Below, piece by piece: positions 36,982 through 46,439 of a stretch of DNA of 53,874 bases. The stretch lies in NCBI RefSeq assembly GCF_900115465.1, contig NZ_FOWN01000020.1, positions 1 through 53,874 of the forward strand, given 5' to 3'. A program made the translations under genes and the position numbers. The DNA is from Halolactibacillus alkaliphilus. Its GTDB lineage: Bacteria; Bacillota; Bacilli; Bacillales; Amphibacillaceae. The notes under the pieces were generated by a model that was given only the letters and a program-made list of their open reading frames with translations, made no database searches and was not told the origin of the DNA. The stretch's first letter is position 1; each line of letters begins with the position of its first letter.

Positions 36982-37032
36982 AAAAAAACCTTAGGTAACA
37001 TTGATATATCAATGTCTCTAAGGTTTTTCTTA
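36982..37032. terminator. Terminator of rpsD
   Basis: AAAAACCTTAG pairs with CTAAGGTTTTT, and the inner ACATTGATATATCAATGT is a perfect palindrome. A and T runs on both sides make it bidirectional. Confidence 0.9.
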
Positions 37033-37055
37033 TACTTAATTCGTTTAAAATAAAA

Positions 37056-37658
37056 TTAACGTGAGTACCACTCAACGATAAGCGCTTCGTTAATTTCAGC
37101 TGGTAATTCAGAACGTTCTGGTAGACGTGAGTAAGTACCTTCTAATTTATCAGCATCAAAAGTTAAGTACTCAGGCACAAAAGCGTTAGCATCAATTGCA
37201 TCAGCAATAATAGTAAGTTTTAGTGACTTTTCGCGAACCGCGATTGTTTGACCTGGTGTTACGCTGTATGAAGGAATATCAACACGACTTCCGTCAACAG
37301 TGATGTGACCATGGTTTACTAATTGACGAGCTTGACGACGTGTGCGTGCAAGACCTAGGCGGTAAACAAGGTTATCTAAACGTGATTCAAGAAGAATCAT
37401 GAAGTTTTCACCATGTACACCTTGCATTTTTGCAGACTTTTCAAATAAAGTTGCAAATTGACGTTCGTTTACACCATACATGAAACGAAGTTTTTGCTTT
37501 TCTTGTAATTGTAAACCATATTCAGATAATTTTTTACGTTGGTTTGGACCGTGTTGTCCAGGTGCGTAAGGGCGTTTATCTAACTCCTTACCAGTACCAG
37601 TTAATGAAATTCCGAGACGACGAGACTTTTTCCATACAGGACCTGTATAGCGAGCCAT
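37056..37658 (-). CDS. rpsD: 30S ribosomal protein S4
   Basis: A 200-residue primary 16S rRNA-binding protein. N terminus [16 protein letters not shown] is typical of Bacilli; the S4 domain is at residues 90-155 ([30 protein letters not shown]). It lacks the zinc-binding Cys of C+ paralogues. S4 nucleates 30S assembly and in Bacillus represses its own gene through the mRNA leader. It is monocistronic with a consensus promoter and a 190-nt leader, next to tyrS as in B. subtilis. Confidence 0.98.
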   Translation of the reverse strand: MARYTGPVWKKSRRLGISLTGTGKELDKRPYAPGQHGPNQRKKLSEYGLQLQEKQKLRFMYGVNERQFATLFEKSAKMQGVHGENFMILLESRLDNLVYRLGLARTRRQARQLVNHGHITVDGSRVDIPSYSVTPGQTIAVREKSLKLTIIADAIDANAFVPEYLTFDADKLEGTYSRLPERSELPAEINEALIVEWYSR

Positions 37659-37664
37659 AGTGCA

Positions 37665-37845
37665 TTCTCTCCTTTATAATTAGATTTTGCATAAAACAAG
37701 ATAATGTGTTCCATAATCGTCTGCCATTTTATTTTCATGTACCATCGCTCCAGCAGCAGAGAGTTACACGATACACCTTGCTCATAGTAAGTCAAGGAAC
37801 AAAATGGACAACCGGTGGTTCACAAAGGCTACCTTTTTTTACACA
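37665..37845 (-). promoter_or_regulatory. Probable autoregulatory S4 leader of rpsD
   Basis: About 180 nt of untranslated leader lie between the promoter and the rpsD ribosome site. Bacillales rpsD leaders bind S4 for feedback, and the position fits. I have not drawn the full pseudoknot, so the call rests on position, length and family knowledge. Confidence 0.55.
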
Positions 37846-37851
37846 AAGTCT

Positions 37852-37880
37852 ATTATATGACTAACAGGCAGAATTGTCAA
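37852..37880 (-). promoter_or_regulatory. Consensus SigA promoter of rpsD
   Basis: On the minus strand a perfect TTGACA and perfect TATAAT are 17 bp apart. The -35 lies 22 nt downstream of the ytsP stop codon. Confidence 0.93.
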
Positions 37881-37901
37881 CGGAAAGTAATGAAAAAAAG
37901 T

Positions 37902-38381
37902 TTATACGTATTTTTCGAGTGTTCTTACGAATACTTCTAAATAATGCTGATCAATCTCGTCAAATCGGTCGAGTGATGGACTGTCGATATCCAGAACGCC
38001 AATGACCTCGTCGTTTTTTATGATCGGCACAACAATTTCAGATTTACTGTTCGCATCACAAGCGATATGGCCTGGGAATTGATGAACGTCTTCTACTCGT
38101 TTTGTTTGTTTTTCAGATACTGCGGTACCGCATACGCCACGTCCTAAAGCAATTCTTACACAAGCGGGGAGACCTTGGAATGGTCCGAGAACGAGTTCAT
38201 TTTCTTTCATTAAATAATAGCCAACCCAATTAATATCAGCTAAAAATTGATTTAATAATGCGCTGCTATTAGATAAATTTGCAATAAGGTCAGGCTCGTC
38301 TTCAATAAGCGCTTCGAGTTGTTTAATAAGCAGTTGGTAATTTTTTTCTTTTGATGCATTATAAGCTGTCGGTTCAAACAT
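37902..38381 (-). CDS. ytsP: Free methionine-(R)-sulfoxide reductase, GAF-domain protein YtsP
   Basis: A 159-residue single GAF domain of the fRMsr family, which reduces free Met-R-sulfoxide. The three conserved cysteines are visible in LPACVRIALGRGVCGTA and GHIACDANS, and VIGVLDIDSPSLDRFDE is the C-terminal GAF block. The open frame runs to 38468, but ATG 38381 has AAGGGGG upstream and matches the usual 155-165 aa. It is upstream of rpsD on the same strand and divergent from ezrA, as in B. subtilis. Confidence 0.9.
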   Translation of the reverse strand: MFEPTAYNASKEKNYQLLIKQLEALIEDEPDLIANLSNSSALLNQFLADINWVGYYLMKENELVLGPFQGLPACVRIALGRGVCGTAVSEKQTKRVEDVHQFPGHIACDANSKSEIVVPIIKNDEVIGVLDIDSPSLDRFDEIDQHYLEVFVRTLEKYV

Positions 38382-38631
38382 ATAAATCCCCCTTGTTTTT
38401 CTCAATGTTATTGTGTGATTATATCGCGCATTTAAAGCTAAAGCAATGAATATGTCGATGGGAGTCATTGATTGTTGGATTCTGAAAATAATTGATTTTT
38501 TTTAGCCAAATATAGGTTGTTCATGGTATGATAGGGATAGCTATATTTCAAAAGAGTGTGCTATTAATTAAACATACGGTAAGAGGATATAAATACATAA
38601 AACATAAAGCGTGTATTGAAGGAGGATTTAT

Positions 38632-40335
38632 ATGGGGGACTTTACTTCCTACATAATTGGGGTTGTCTTAATCGCAATCACCGTGATTATTATTGGACTC
38701 ATATTAAGAAAACGGGTGTATGACCGAGTTGATCAACTTGAAGCGTGGAAAATGGACATGATGCATAGGCAAGTCAGTGCAGAATTACAACGAGTAAAAG
38801 CATTAAATCTCTCCGGGGAAACACAAGATAAATTTGAATACTGGAAGGAAACGTGGGACCATATATTAACGCGAGAACTGCCAGACATTGAAGAATATCT
38901 ATTTGATGCAGAAGAAGCAGCTGACCGCTTTAGAGTTCAACGTGCTAAAAAGAATTTATCGACTGTTGAATCCATTTTAAATAAGAATGAAGATACAATT
39001 AAAACGATTCTTCAGGAACTTGAAGATTTATTAGATTCAGAAAAGCAAAGTCGTCAAGCGATTGAAGATGTCACACCGATATTAAGAGAATTGCGCCATG
39101 TTTTGTTAGAAAATCGTCATCTATACGGACCAGCCGAACAAAGATTTGAAAGGGCTCTAGATGAACAACAGCAGTTAATCGATACTTTTTATGAGATGTG
39201 TGATGATGGAAATTACTTTGAAGCACGTCAACATGTGGAAAAAATTAAAGCCAGTCTAGATGCAATAGGTCTGCAAATCGATGAATTTCCACTTCTGTAT
39301 AAAAAAATCACACGAGATCTACCTGATCAAATTCAAGAGCTAAAGAATGGTATTAAAGAAATGAAGCGAGAAGGTTATCGCATCAATGACGAAGGTCTGC
39401 TTAACGAGTTGAGAGAGATGGATAAGAGTGTGAAAGCTTACATAACCCAAATAGAACAAGCAGAGAGCCCTGCAATCTATGATTGGTTAAGTGCAGCTGA
39501 AGATCGTATTCAAGAAATCTATCTTATGTTAGAAAAAGAGGCAAAAGCAAAGCATTACCTAGATAAACATGTCGACCAATTTACTGAAGAAGTTCAAGAA
39601 GCCTTACAAGAATTTGATGCAACAGATGAAGAGGTAAAAACGCTCCAACAAACGTACCTGCTTGAAGGATCGGACCTTGAGCTTTATGAAAACTTAGAAA
39701 AATGGATGCATCAACTTGAGAAAGAACATAATCAACTGCTTAATAGTTTGTCTATAGTAAAGCAAAGTTACCTAAGCCTGAAGGAACAACTCGAGTTAAA
39801 TCAAAGTGAATTAAAGAAATTTAATCAATCACATGTTGACTTTAGAGAACAAGTACGTTCCATTCGTCGGGATGAATTAGAAGCCAAACAATTAGTTGAA
39901 ACGAAAAAACGTGAGTTATTTAACTTGGAAAAACGCCTCGAAAAAAGTAATCTTCCGGGGGTGCCTTCTAGCACAAAACAACAGTGTGTTGCTAATCACC
40001 AGCTAATTAACACTATTCACGATTTGCTGGAAGAACAACCGCTTAATATGGGACAAGTAAGTACAAAGATTAAAGAACTCCGTTCAAATGTCGATATATT
40101 CAGTGAAAAGGTTCAACTTATGATTGAGCAAGCTTATTTAACAGAGAGAGTAATTCAATATGCGAATCGTTACCGAAGTCAGTACCCTATGCTTCAAGCT
40201 AAGTTGCTTGAAGCGGAGCAACTGTTTTATCAAGAACAATATGAAGCAGCGTTAGAATTATCTGCTCAAGCTCTTGAAGAAGTTGCACCAGGCGCCGTGC
40301 AACGATTAGAAGAACGCATAGAGTTACCTTACTGA
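38632..40335 (+). CDS. ezrA: Septation ring formation regulator EzrA
   Basis: A 567-residue protein with one N-terminal transmembrane helix (residues 6-26) and a long cytoplasmic spectrin-like coiled-coil arch. It restrains FtsZ polymerisation away from midcell and links FtsZ to PBP1 in Bacillus. The start of the cytoplasmic part, YDRVDQLEAWKMDMMHR, and the length are typical (562 aa in B. subtilis). ATG with GAAGGAGG eight bases upstream. It is followed after 20 nt by a small membrane protein gene, probably cotranscribed. Confidence 0.95.
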   Translation: MGDFTSYIIGVVLIAITVIIIGLILRKRVYDRVDQLEAWKMDMMHRQVSAELQRVKALNLSGETQDKFEYWKETWDHILTRELPDIEEYLFDAEEAADRFRVQRAKKNLSTVESILNKNEDTIKTILQELEDLLDSEKQSRQAIEDVTPILRELRHVLLENRHLYGPAEQRFERALDEQQQLIDTFYEMCDDGNYFEARQHVEKIKASLDAIGLQIDEFPLLYKKITRDLPDQIQELKNGIKEMKREGYRINDEGLLNELREMDKSVKAYITQIEQAESPAIYDWLSAAEDRIQEIYLMLEKEAKAKHYLDKHVDQFTEEVQEALQEFDATDEEVKTLQQTYLLEGSDLELYENLEKWMHQLEKEHNQLLNSLSIVKQSYLSLKEQLELNQSELKKFNQSHVDFREQVRSIRRDELEAKQLVETKKRELFNLEKRLEKSNLPGVPSSTKQQCVANHQLINTIHDLLEEQPLNMGQVSTKIKELRSNVDIFSEKVQLMIEQAYLTERVIQYANRYRSQYPMLQAKLLEAEQLFYQEQYEAALELSAQALEEVAPGAVQRLEERIELPY

Positions 40336-40355
40336 TTTAGCAGGAGGGACTTGAG

Positions 40356-40697
40356 ATGAAAGTTTTTTCAATCATCAGTATGGTGATTTTCACCTTAACT
40401 ATCTGGGGAGCGTTTGGTGTGATCTATGTCATTCAACAAACACCAACGCTTAGCTATAGTGAGGTCAAAGCGCTAGATACGCCAGAGTATTATGAGTATG
40501 CGGCTTCAATTAAACGATTTGACATTATAGAACAAACTGAGACAGATGGATCTTCAGATGAAGAGACGATAAATGAGACGTCAGACAATGTTTATCAACA
40601 GGCAAGTAGTTCAGCTAATGATATCCTGTATTCTTTTGAAAAGGATCAGCCGGTGTCCGTTGATCAACTTCTTATTGCACTGGGAATAAGTGAATAG
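40356..40697 (+). CDS. Small single-pass membrane protein of unknown function
   Basis: A 113-residue protein with one N-terminal hydrophobic segment (residues 5-27) and an acidic outer or inner domain rich in Glu, Ser and Asp. It has no lipobox and no recognisable motif. ATG with AGGAGGG at good spacing. Because it begins 20 nt after ezrA and ends at a terminator, it is probably expressed with ezrA; a role in division would be speculation. Confidence 0.7.
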   Translation: MKVFSIISMVIFTLTIWGAFGVIYVIQQTPTLSYSEVKALDTPEYYEYAASIKRFDIIEQTETDGSSDEETINETSDNVYQQASSSANDILYSFEKDQPVSVDQLLIALGISE

Positions 40698-40708
40698 CAT
40701 ACGTATAT

Positions 40709-40743
40709 GCCTCAAACAATCACCAACGTTTGAGGCTGTTTTA
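40709..40743 (+). terminator. Terminator of the ezrA operon
   Basis: GCCTCAAAC pairs with GTTTGAGGC around a 10-nt loop, followed by TGTTTT. Confidence 0.85.
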
Positions 40744-40936
40744 ATGAGAGAGTGAATATATGGATTTCGGTAAAAGCACGTTAAAACAAGAGGATGACTT
40801 GAAATTAGACAAGGAATATGATTGAATGACTTATGGCACGCGTATAAGAATGAGCTAAATCGTTTATAACAGCACTGGAGAAAATACTGGTGTTGTTTAT
40901 AAGTCTCTAAGGAAGAAAGGAGAGGCTACTCGATAG

Positions 40937-40981
40937 ATGTTTCATGATACATCTATCCATATTTTGAGTAGTAACCACTGA
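40937..40981 (+). CDS. Candidate 14-residue leader peptide overlapping nifZ
   Basis: ATG at 40937 opens MFHDTSIHILSSNH and stops at TGA 40979-40981, which overlaps the nifZ ATG as TGATG. AAGGAGAGG is 11 nt upstream, a better ribosome site than nifZ itself has. The ORF lies in a hairpin (CTACTC with GAGTAG, AGATGT with ACATCT). This layout suggests translational coupling. Confidence 0.4.
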   Translation: MFHDTSIHILSSNH

Positions 40982-42120
40982 TGATTTATTTTGATAATAG
41001 TGCTACGACCAAACCACATGAAGAGGTTATTGAAAGTTATCAAACCGTGTCTGAGAACTACTACGGCAATCCATCGAGTCAGCATCAACTCGGCTACGAT
41101 GCAGATAAATTGTTGCGCAAAGCATATGAGCAAGCGGCAAATATGCTCGGTGTAAGTAATCAAGAGATTATTTTCACATCAGGTGGAACAGAATCAAATA
41201 ATTTAGCCATTAAAGGTATTGCATTTCGTTACCAAAAGCATGGTAAGCATTTAGTGACGACAACAATTGAACATCCATCCGTCCTTGAATCGTTTAAAGC
41301 ACTTGAAACGCTCGGTTTTGAAGTGACCTATGTACCCGTCGATGCATCAGGTGTTATAGAATTAGAAGACATTAAAAAAGTGGTACGTGACGATACAATC
41401 CTTGTATCGGTCATGCATATTAATAATGAACTGGGTACAATACAACCAATTCAAGGAATTGGAGAGTTTTTAGCGTCAAAAAAATATACGTTCTTTCATG
41501 TTGACCACGTTCAAGGCTACGGGAAAATTGAATTAGATATTAAACGCAATCATATTGATATGTTGTCAATTTCAGGACATAAAATTCATGGCTTAAAAGG
41601 AACGGGATTATTGTATGTAAAAGATAATGTTCAATTATTTCCGCTCTTTCATGGCGGTGGCCAGCAAGGGAACTTGCGTTCAGGAACCGAGAATATCGCT
41701 GGTATTGTATCATTAGTTAAGGCGATGCGTATGGTAAGTGAACAACAAATGCATCATCCAAGTCATTTACGTGAATTAAAATCACATCTTATTTCTCGAT
41801 TATCTACAATTAAACAGGTCGTCATTAATACACCAGAAGATGCGGCAGCGCATATTATTAACTTCTCTGTACCAGGCTATAAACCAGAGGTGATTGTGCA
41901 TGCATTAGAAGAACGAAGGATTTTTGTTTCAACAAAGTCAGCATGTGCATCTAAGAGTCCAGATGAGAGTGCTGTCTTAAAAGCGATCAATTTACCAGCT
42001 GATCGAACGAAATCTGCTTTAAGAATTAGTTTTTCTTATCAGAATTCTGAAGGAGAAATAGAGCTCTTTTACCGAGCGCTACAAAAAATACTAAGAGAAC
42101 TTAGTCAAGTTATGGGGTAG
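40981..42120 (+). CDS. nifZ: Cysteine desulfurase NifZ (IscS family)
   Basis: A 379-residue PLP enzyme that releases sulfur from cysteine as an enzyme persulfide. MIYFDNSATTKP begins the fold, SISGHKIHGLKGTG contains the PLP-binding Lys, and STKSACASKSPDES carries the catalytic Cys. It is 5 nt upstream of thiI, so it should supply sulfur for 4-thiouridine in tRNA, as the NifZ-ThiI pair does in B. subtilis. The direct ribosome site is weak (GAGTAG), but the start overlaps the stop of a short upstream ORF. Confidence 0.93.
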   Translation: MIYFDNSATTKPHEEVIESYQTVSENYYGNPSSQHQLGYDADKLLRKAYEQAANMLGVSNQEIIFTSGGTESNNLAIKGIAFRYQKHGKHLVTTTIEHPSVLESFKALETLGFEVTYVPVDASGVIELEDIKKVVRDDTILVSVMHINNELGTIQPIQGIGEFLASKKYTFFHVDHVQGYGKIELDIKRNHIDMLSISGHKIHGLKGTGLLYVKDNVQLFPLFHGGGQQGNLRSGTENIAGIVSLVKAMRMVSEQQMHHPSHLRELKSHLISRLSTIKQVVINTPEDAAAHIINFSVPGYKPEVIVHALEERRIFVSTKSACASKSPDESAVLKAINLPADRTKSALRISFSYQNSEGEIELFYRALQKILRELSQVMG

Positions 42121-42125
42121 AAATT

Positions 42126-43328
42126 ATGCAATATGATCATATATTAATTCGTTATGGCGAGTTATCACTTAAAGGGAAAAATCGCAAAGTATTTTATAAC
42201 CGTCTACATGAAAATATCCGTCATCATTTAAAAGCTTATCCAGAAATCAAAATTAAAACAACAAGAGATCGTTTAAGCATCTTTTTAAATGGTGTGAATC
42301 CCGCGCCACTTATTCCAATCTTGCAACGGATTTTTGGGATTCAATCGATGAGCTTAGCAATCAAAGTTGAGAATGAAGAAGAAGTGATTAAAGAAGCCGC
42401 GCTTTTTGCTTTAAAGGAAGTTAATAATGTCAACACATTTAAAGTGACAACAAACCGTGCAGATAAAACCTTCCCGATTGACTCGCAAAAAATGAATCAA
42501 TTGGTGGGTGGACATTTATTGAGAAATACTGACGGTATTACGGTTGATGTCCATCAGCCCGATGTTGAAATTCATGTTGATATTAGACCAGAAGCAACCT
42601 ATATCACATCGGAAAAGATTCCTGGACGAAAAGGTTTGCCAGTAGGCACAGCAGGGAAAACGTTATTGCTACTCTCGGGTGGTTTTGATAGTCCAGTCGC
42701 AGGATACTTAATGATGCAGCGTGGGGTAAGACTTGAGATGGTGCACTTTTTCTCACCTCCTTATACGAGTGAAGCGGCCAAACAAAAAGTATTAGATTTA
42801 ACAAAGGAATTAACAACCTACGGTGGAGAAATCAAGGTTCATATCGTTCCTTTTACAGCTTTACAACAAAAACTACATCGTGAAATCCCGCATGGTTATT
42901 CTATGACCGTGATGCGACGAATGATGTTAAAAATTGCTGAACGCATCGCCGCAAAAAATGACATACTTTCAATTACTACGGGTGAGAGCTTAGGACAAGT
43001 GGCCAGTCAAACGATGGAAAGTATGCATGCGATTAACGCCATTACAAACTATCCTATTATGCGTCCATTGATTGCGATGGACAAAAGTGAGATCATGACG
43101 ATTGCTGAGGAAATCGGTACGTATCCGATTTCAATCCGGCCTTTTGATGATTGCTGTACGGTGTTTGTACCGAATTCGCCGAAAACGAAACCCAAAAAAG
43201 ACAAAGTAGAATATTTTGAAGGGTTACTCGATCTAACAGCAGATATTGAAGCGTGTATCAATGATACACAAGTATTAACGATTAAACCATTTGACACGCA
43301 TGAACCCGATGTTGATGATTTATTTTAA
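42126..43328 (+). CDS. thiI: tRNA 4-thiouridine synthase ThiI
   Basis: A 400-residue enzyme that adenylates U8 of tRNA and inserts sulfur. The order is an NFLD segment, a THUMP domain at about 60-165 and a PP-loop ATPase with LLLLSGGFDSPVAGYLM near residue 184. It lacks the C-terminal rhodanese domain of the E. coli enzyme, as in Bacillus, and instead has the paired cysteines in FDDCCTVF. It partners with nifZ immediately upstream. Confidence 0.95.
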   Translation: MQYDHILIRYGELSLKGKNRKVFYNRLHENIRHHLKAYPEIKIKTTRDRLSIFLNGVNPAPLIPILQRIFGIQSMSLAIKVENEEEVIKEAALFALKEVNNVNTFKVTTNRADKTFPIDSQKMNQLVGGHLLRNTDGITVDVHQPDVEIHVDIRPEATYITSEKIPGRKGLPVGTAGKTLLLLSGGFDSPVAGYLMMQRGVRLEMVHFFSPPYTSEAAKQKVLDLTKELTTYGGEIKVHIVPFTALQQKLHREIPHGYSMTVMRRMMLKIAERIAAKNDILSITTGESLGQVASQTMESMHAINAITNYPIMRPLIAMDKSEIMTIAEEIGTYPISIRPFDDCCTVFVPNSPKTKPKKDKVEYFEGLLDLTADIEACINDTQVLTIKPFDTHEPDVDDLF

Positions 43329-43395
43329 AGGATATTATTTTGTGAAACATGTTTAAAAAAATTAAAAGTTGGCAATAACTACTATTGGTTTTTCT

Positions 43396-43425
43396 GTATT
43401 GATTCACTGACTCTGACACATATTA
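43396..43425 (+). promoter_or_regulatory. Candidate SigG promoter of the SASP gene
   Basis: GTATT, 18 bp, CATATTA lies about 30 nt before the SASP start. The -10 matches the SigG pattern CATnnTA; the -35 is only partial. Alpha/beta SASP genes are SigG-dependent in Bacillus. Confidence 0.45.
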
Positions 43426-43454
43426 ACGGTGTAGTAAAGAGGAGGTGAAACGAC

Positions 43455-43682
43455 ATGACAGGGAATTCAAATCGAAGCTCAAATCGTCTTGTTGTACCTG
43501 GTGTAAATCAAGCCCTTGATCAAATGAAATATGAAATTGCACAAGAGTTTGGTGTCAACCTTGGTCCAGATACAACAGCACGTCAAAATGGTTCTGTTGG
43601 TGGCGAAATTACTAAACGTTTAGTGAAAATGGCTGAACAACAAATGAGTAATCAAGCACCTGGTCAATCACAATCTAAATAA
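43455..43682 (+). CDS. Alpha/beta-type small acid-soluble spore protein
   Basis: A 75-residue spore DNA-binding protein. It has the family signature [20 protein letters not shown], which includes the Gpr germination protease site before FGV, and [18 protein letters not shown]. It coats spore DNA in the A form and protects it from UV and heat. Strong AGGAGGTG site. In B. subtilis sspA lies near thiI, as here, but I cannot assign the exact paralogue. Its presence shows that this organism encodes sporulation functions. Confidence 0.96.
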   Translation: MTGNSNRSSNRLVVPGVNQALDQMKYEIAQEFGVNLGPDTTARQNGSVGGEITKRLVKMAEQQMSNQAPGQSQSK

Positions 43683-43689
43683 GCATTTT

Positions 43690-43728
43690 AAAAAGAGTAG
43701 AGCTAATGAAGCGCTACTCTTTTCTTTT
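43690..43728 (+). terminator. Terminator of the SASP gene
   Basis: AAAAGAGTAG-GC pairs with GC-CTACTCTTTT, followed by further T residues. Confidence 0.88.
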
Positions 43729-43777
43729 CCTTTAGATTCTGCTATCGTTTAAGTAAAAATAGTCGGAGTGATCACGT

Positions 43778-45376
43778 GTGCGAATGCTTATGTTAAATGG
43801 GACATTTTATACGATGGCGGATGTAGAAGATACCGTTGAAGCGGTTGTAGTAGAAGCAGATCATATTTTGTATGCAGGCAATAAAAAAGTAGCAGAAAGT
43901 TACATAGAAGAAAGTGATGACATCCTTGATTTACAAGGAGCTACAGTCTTTCCAGGATTTATCGATAATCATGTACATATGCTGTGGTTAGGTGAAAAAT
44001 TAGACCGTCTGGATTTATCCACTATCCATTCGAGGCAAGCTGTACTAAAGGCAATTGAAGAAAAAGTGAACACGTTACAACCGGATGAGTGGCTAATTGC
44101 TGAAGGGTTTAATGATAATCAGTGGGACGATACGCGCATCATTGACCGGTTAGAATTAGATGCGATTTCAACTAAGCACCCTATTGTGCTTACCCGTGTT
44201 TGTCGCCATGCCCTTGTCGCCAATCAGTTAGCGATGACACTCGCTGGTGTGACACGTGAGACACCAACACCGATTGGTGGCTACATTGGAAAAGATGACA
44301 GTGGACGATTAACCGGATATTTTAAGGACACAGCTCAGGAACTCATTAAACGTAGTGAACCAGAAAAAGACGTTCCCTATTTAAAGCGCATGATAGCTCT
44401 AAGTGTTGAGCATTTAGTCTCGAAAGGATTAGTTGGCGGTCATACCGAAGACCTTAGCTATTTTGGTTCAGAGAGTTATGAGAAAGTCACAGCGGCATTT
44501 AGAGCTCACATACAGGAAGGACGAACGCCGTTTAAAACACATGCCCTTGTGCATCATGATGTCTTAACAAACTATTTATTAGATCCTTCAAAAAGCGAAG
44601 CTCTACCTTATTATACGTTTGGCGCGATGAAAATATTTGTGGATGGTGCGTTCGGTGGTCGAACGGCGTGGTTAAACGCACCGTATAGTGATAATGCCAC
44701 AACTTCTGGCTTATATATCCATGAAGAGGCAGAATTAGAAGCGTTAATCAAGACGGCTCGAAAGCATCATTTAGCCATTGCGGCGCATACCATTGGTGAC
44801 AGGGCTATCGAAACGCTTGTAAAGTTATTAAAACAATACCCATCCACCAGTTCGTTACCTGACCGGGTAATTCACGCATCACTTGTTAGTGATAAAGCAA
44901 TAGCGCTAATGCAAGACGTCCCGATTATTTTAGATGTTCAGCCGCTATTTGTAAGTTCAGATTTCCCTTGGGTCATCGACCGTCTGGGAGAAAAACGCGC
45001 CCAACAGTTATACCGATTTAATACCTTAACACAATCCGGTATTCCTATATTAGGGAGTTCTGATGGACCGATTGAAGATGTGTCACCGCTCAAAGGCATC
45101 GCAGTGTTTGTGAATCGACGTTCGATCTATGATGGAAAAAGCTATACGAAAGAAGAAGCGCTTACCGTCTATCAAGCGATTGAGAGTTATACAAAGAAAA
45201 GCGCCATCGCAACGAATACAGAAGCGACAAGAGGACAAATAAAAACAGGTTATGCTGCGGATTTTACCATACTAGCAGCTAACCCGTTTCATGTGAATAC
45301 TGAGGATCTTTCGGCTATTGCGGTTAAAATGACGATGATTGATGGGCAAATTGTTTATAAGAATAATGCCTTATAA
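43778..45376 (+). CDS. Amidohydrolase, YtcJ-like
   Basis: A 532-residue metal-dependent hydrolase of the amidohydrolase-3 branch. Metal ligands include the HxH motif in GFIDNHVHM near residue 66, His residues in [12 protein letters not shown] and RVIHASLV, and Asp in [13 protein letters not shown]. The C-terminal beta-sandwich block [14 protein letters not shown] is typical. Start is GTG with CGGAGTG. It is cytosolic and probably cleaves an amide or related bond; the substrate is not evident. Its last codons overlap by 6 bp the end of the convergent NAD kinase gene. Confidence 0.85.
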   Translation: MRMLMLNGTFYTMADVEDTVEAVVVEADHILYAGNKKVAESYIEESDDILDLQGATVFPGFIDNHVHMLWLGEKLDRLDLSTIHSRQAVLKAIEEKVNTLQPDEWLIAEGFNDNQWDDTRIIDRLELDAISTKHPIVLTRVCRHALVANQLAMTLAGVTRETPTPIGGYIGKDDSGRLTGYFKDTAQELIKRSEPEKDVPYLKRMIALSVEHLVSKGLVGGHTEDLSYFGSESYEKVTAAFRAHIQEGRTPFKTHALVHHDVLTNYLLDPSKSEALPYYTFGAMKIFVDGAFGGRTAWLNAPYSDNATTSGLYIHEEAELEALIKTARKHHLAIAAHTIGDRAIETLVKLLKQYPSTSSLPDRVIHASLVSDKAIALMQDVPIILDVQPLFVSSDFPWVIDRLGEKRAQQLYRFNTLTQSGIPILGSSDGPIEDVSPLKGIAVFVNRRSIYDGKSYTKEEALTVYQAIESYTKKSAIATNTEATRGQIKTGYAADFTILAANPFHVNTEDLSAIAVKMTMIDGQIVYKNNAL

Positions 45377-46162
45377 AAATAAATGTTTTAATCGATGGAT
45401 ATAGGCATCATTTGTTTGGAACAATAATGTGACGCTACGATTCGATAATTCGACATGGATATTCTTCGTCGTATTGACCGGATAAGCTTCATTATCAATC
45501 CCGATAATAGGGAAATCGTTTCCGTCTTGAATCACTTCAAGTGTAAGTTTTCGATTTCTCGACAAACAAAGGGGGGCCTTAAATGTCTTGTGTTCGTTTG
45601 TATTGATTGGCGCGATTTTCGTCATCTGAAGTAAATCTAAATCGGGGTCAATGACAGCCCCGCCAACAGAATGATTATACCCGGTACTTCCTGTGGGTGT
45701 GGAAATAATAATGCCATCACCAACAAAATGTTCAAATGGTGTTTGATCAATCGATACATTAATGGCGATAGCTTTAATGATACTTGAACGCACGCTCACT
45801 TCGTTGATTGCATACAGGTCTTTACTATCATCAATCTGAACTTTAAGTAATTCATGTTCTGTTAAAGTCGGCTGATCGGTAATGTTTTTGATGACGTCTT
45901 CTAATTGATGAATCCCGAATGTCGTATAAAAGTTCGTTTCCTCTGTTTGAGAGATACCAACGAAGACGACGTCTTCTCGAAACTTACATGTGCGTAAGGT
46001 GTGAAGGAAATGACCATCGTCTCCTATCGAAAAAATATAGTCAGCTTCTTTCATCTTATCTGTGAGCGTTACATCATAACGCTCAATGATGGGGGCTAGC
46101 TTTTGAAGAACATCATCTTCTTGACAACGGTGACTAAAATAAAGGTAAACGGTTAACATCAT
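45371..46162 (-). CDS. NAD kinase (NadK2/YtdI-like) with altered GGDG motif
   Basis: A 263-residue protein of the ATP-NAD kinase family, closest to the second Bacillus kinase PpnKB/YtdI, which makes [31 protein letters not shown] and [16 protein letters not shown] match well. The catalytic GGDG motif reads GDDG here (SIGDDGHFL around residue 48), replacing a nearly invariant Gly by Asp and the following Thr by His. Activity may be altered or lost. ATG with GAGGATGAG. Neighbouring thiI and SASP matches the Bacillus locus. Confidence 0.85.
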   Translation of the reverse strand: MMLTVYLYFSHRCQEDDVLQKLAPIIERYDVTLTDKMKEADYIFSIGDDGHFLHTLRTCKFREDVVFVGISQTEETNFYTTFGIHQLEDVIKNITDQPTLTEHELLKVQIDDSKDLYAINEVSVRSSIIKAIAINVSIDQTPFEHFVGDGIIISTPTGSTGYNHSVGGAVIDPDLDLLQMTKIAPINTNEHKTFKAPLCLSRNRKLTLEVIQDGNDFPIIGIDNEAYPVNTTKNIHVELSNRSVTLLFQTNDAYIHRLKHLFL

Positions 46163-46439
46163 TATCTCATCCTCTACTTAAACAAGTTAGTAAAGTATAT
46201 CCTTAAATGTGAAAAGTTAAACATATAAATAGTATTAGAACAATCAGAACCAACGTGTAAGTGTAAAATAGTTCTCGAAGAGGTTCTGATTTTGCAGAAA
46301 AAAATAGAGAGAGTGCCGTAATGACAATGTACATGTTCAGCTACTTTTATATCCAACTTATCACAATGTGAATACGTTTACGATATCTTGCGGGGGTTTT
46401 TATTTACTTTTATTCCACTAGACCTTGGCTTTTCGGCTA
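46163..46439. other. Intergenic region upstream of nadK with no gene seen
   Basis: The 277 bp between nadK and the group II intron fragment show no reading frame I trust. An inverted pair, CAGAACC near 46246 and GGTTCTG near 46283, is the only structure noticed. Confidence 0.4.

Larger units (their letters stand above)
36493..37055. other. Intergenic region between efflux promoter and rpsD
   Basis: About 560 bp without a clear gene. It holds a solitary IS200/IS605-type right end (36657-36716), then a short open frame reading FKAIMLISLLAAITV near 36735-36840 that could be a decayed membrane-peptide gene, and the rpsD terminator. The remainder shows nothing I can identify. Confidence 0.5.

Noticed and set aside
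40760-40825. 21-codon ORF between the ezrA operon and nifZ (MDFGKSTLKQEDD...)
   Set aside because: It has a plausible GAGAGAGTG site but no promoter, conservation or recognisable sequence; too short to call without comparison.
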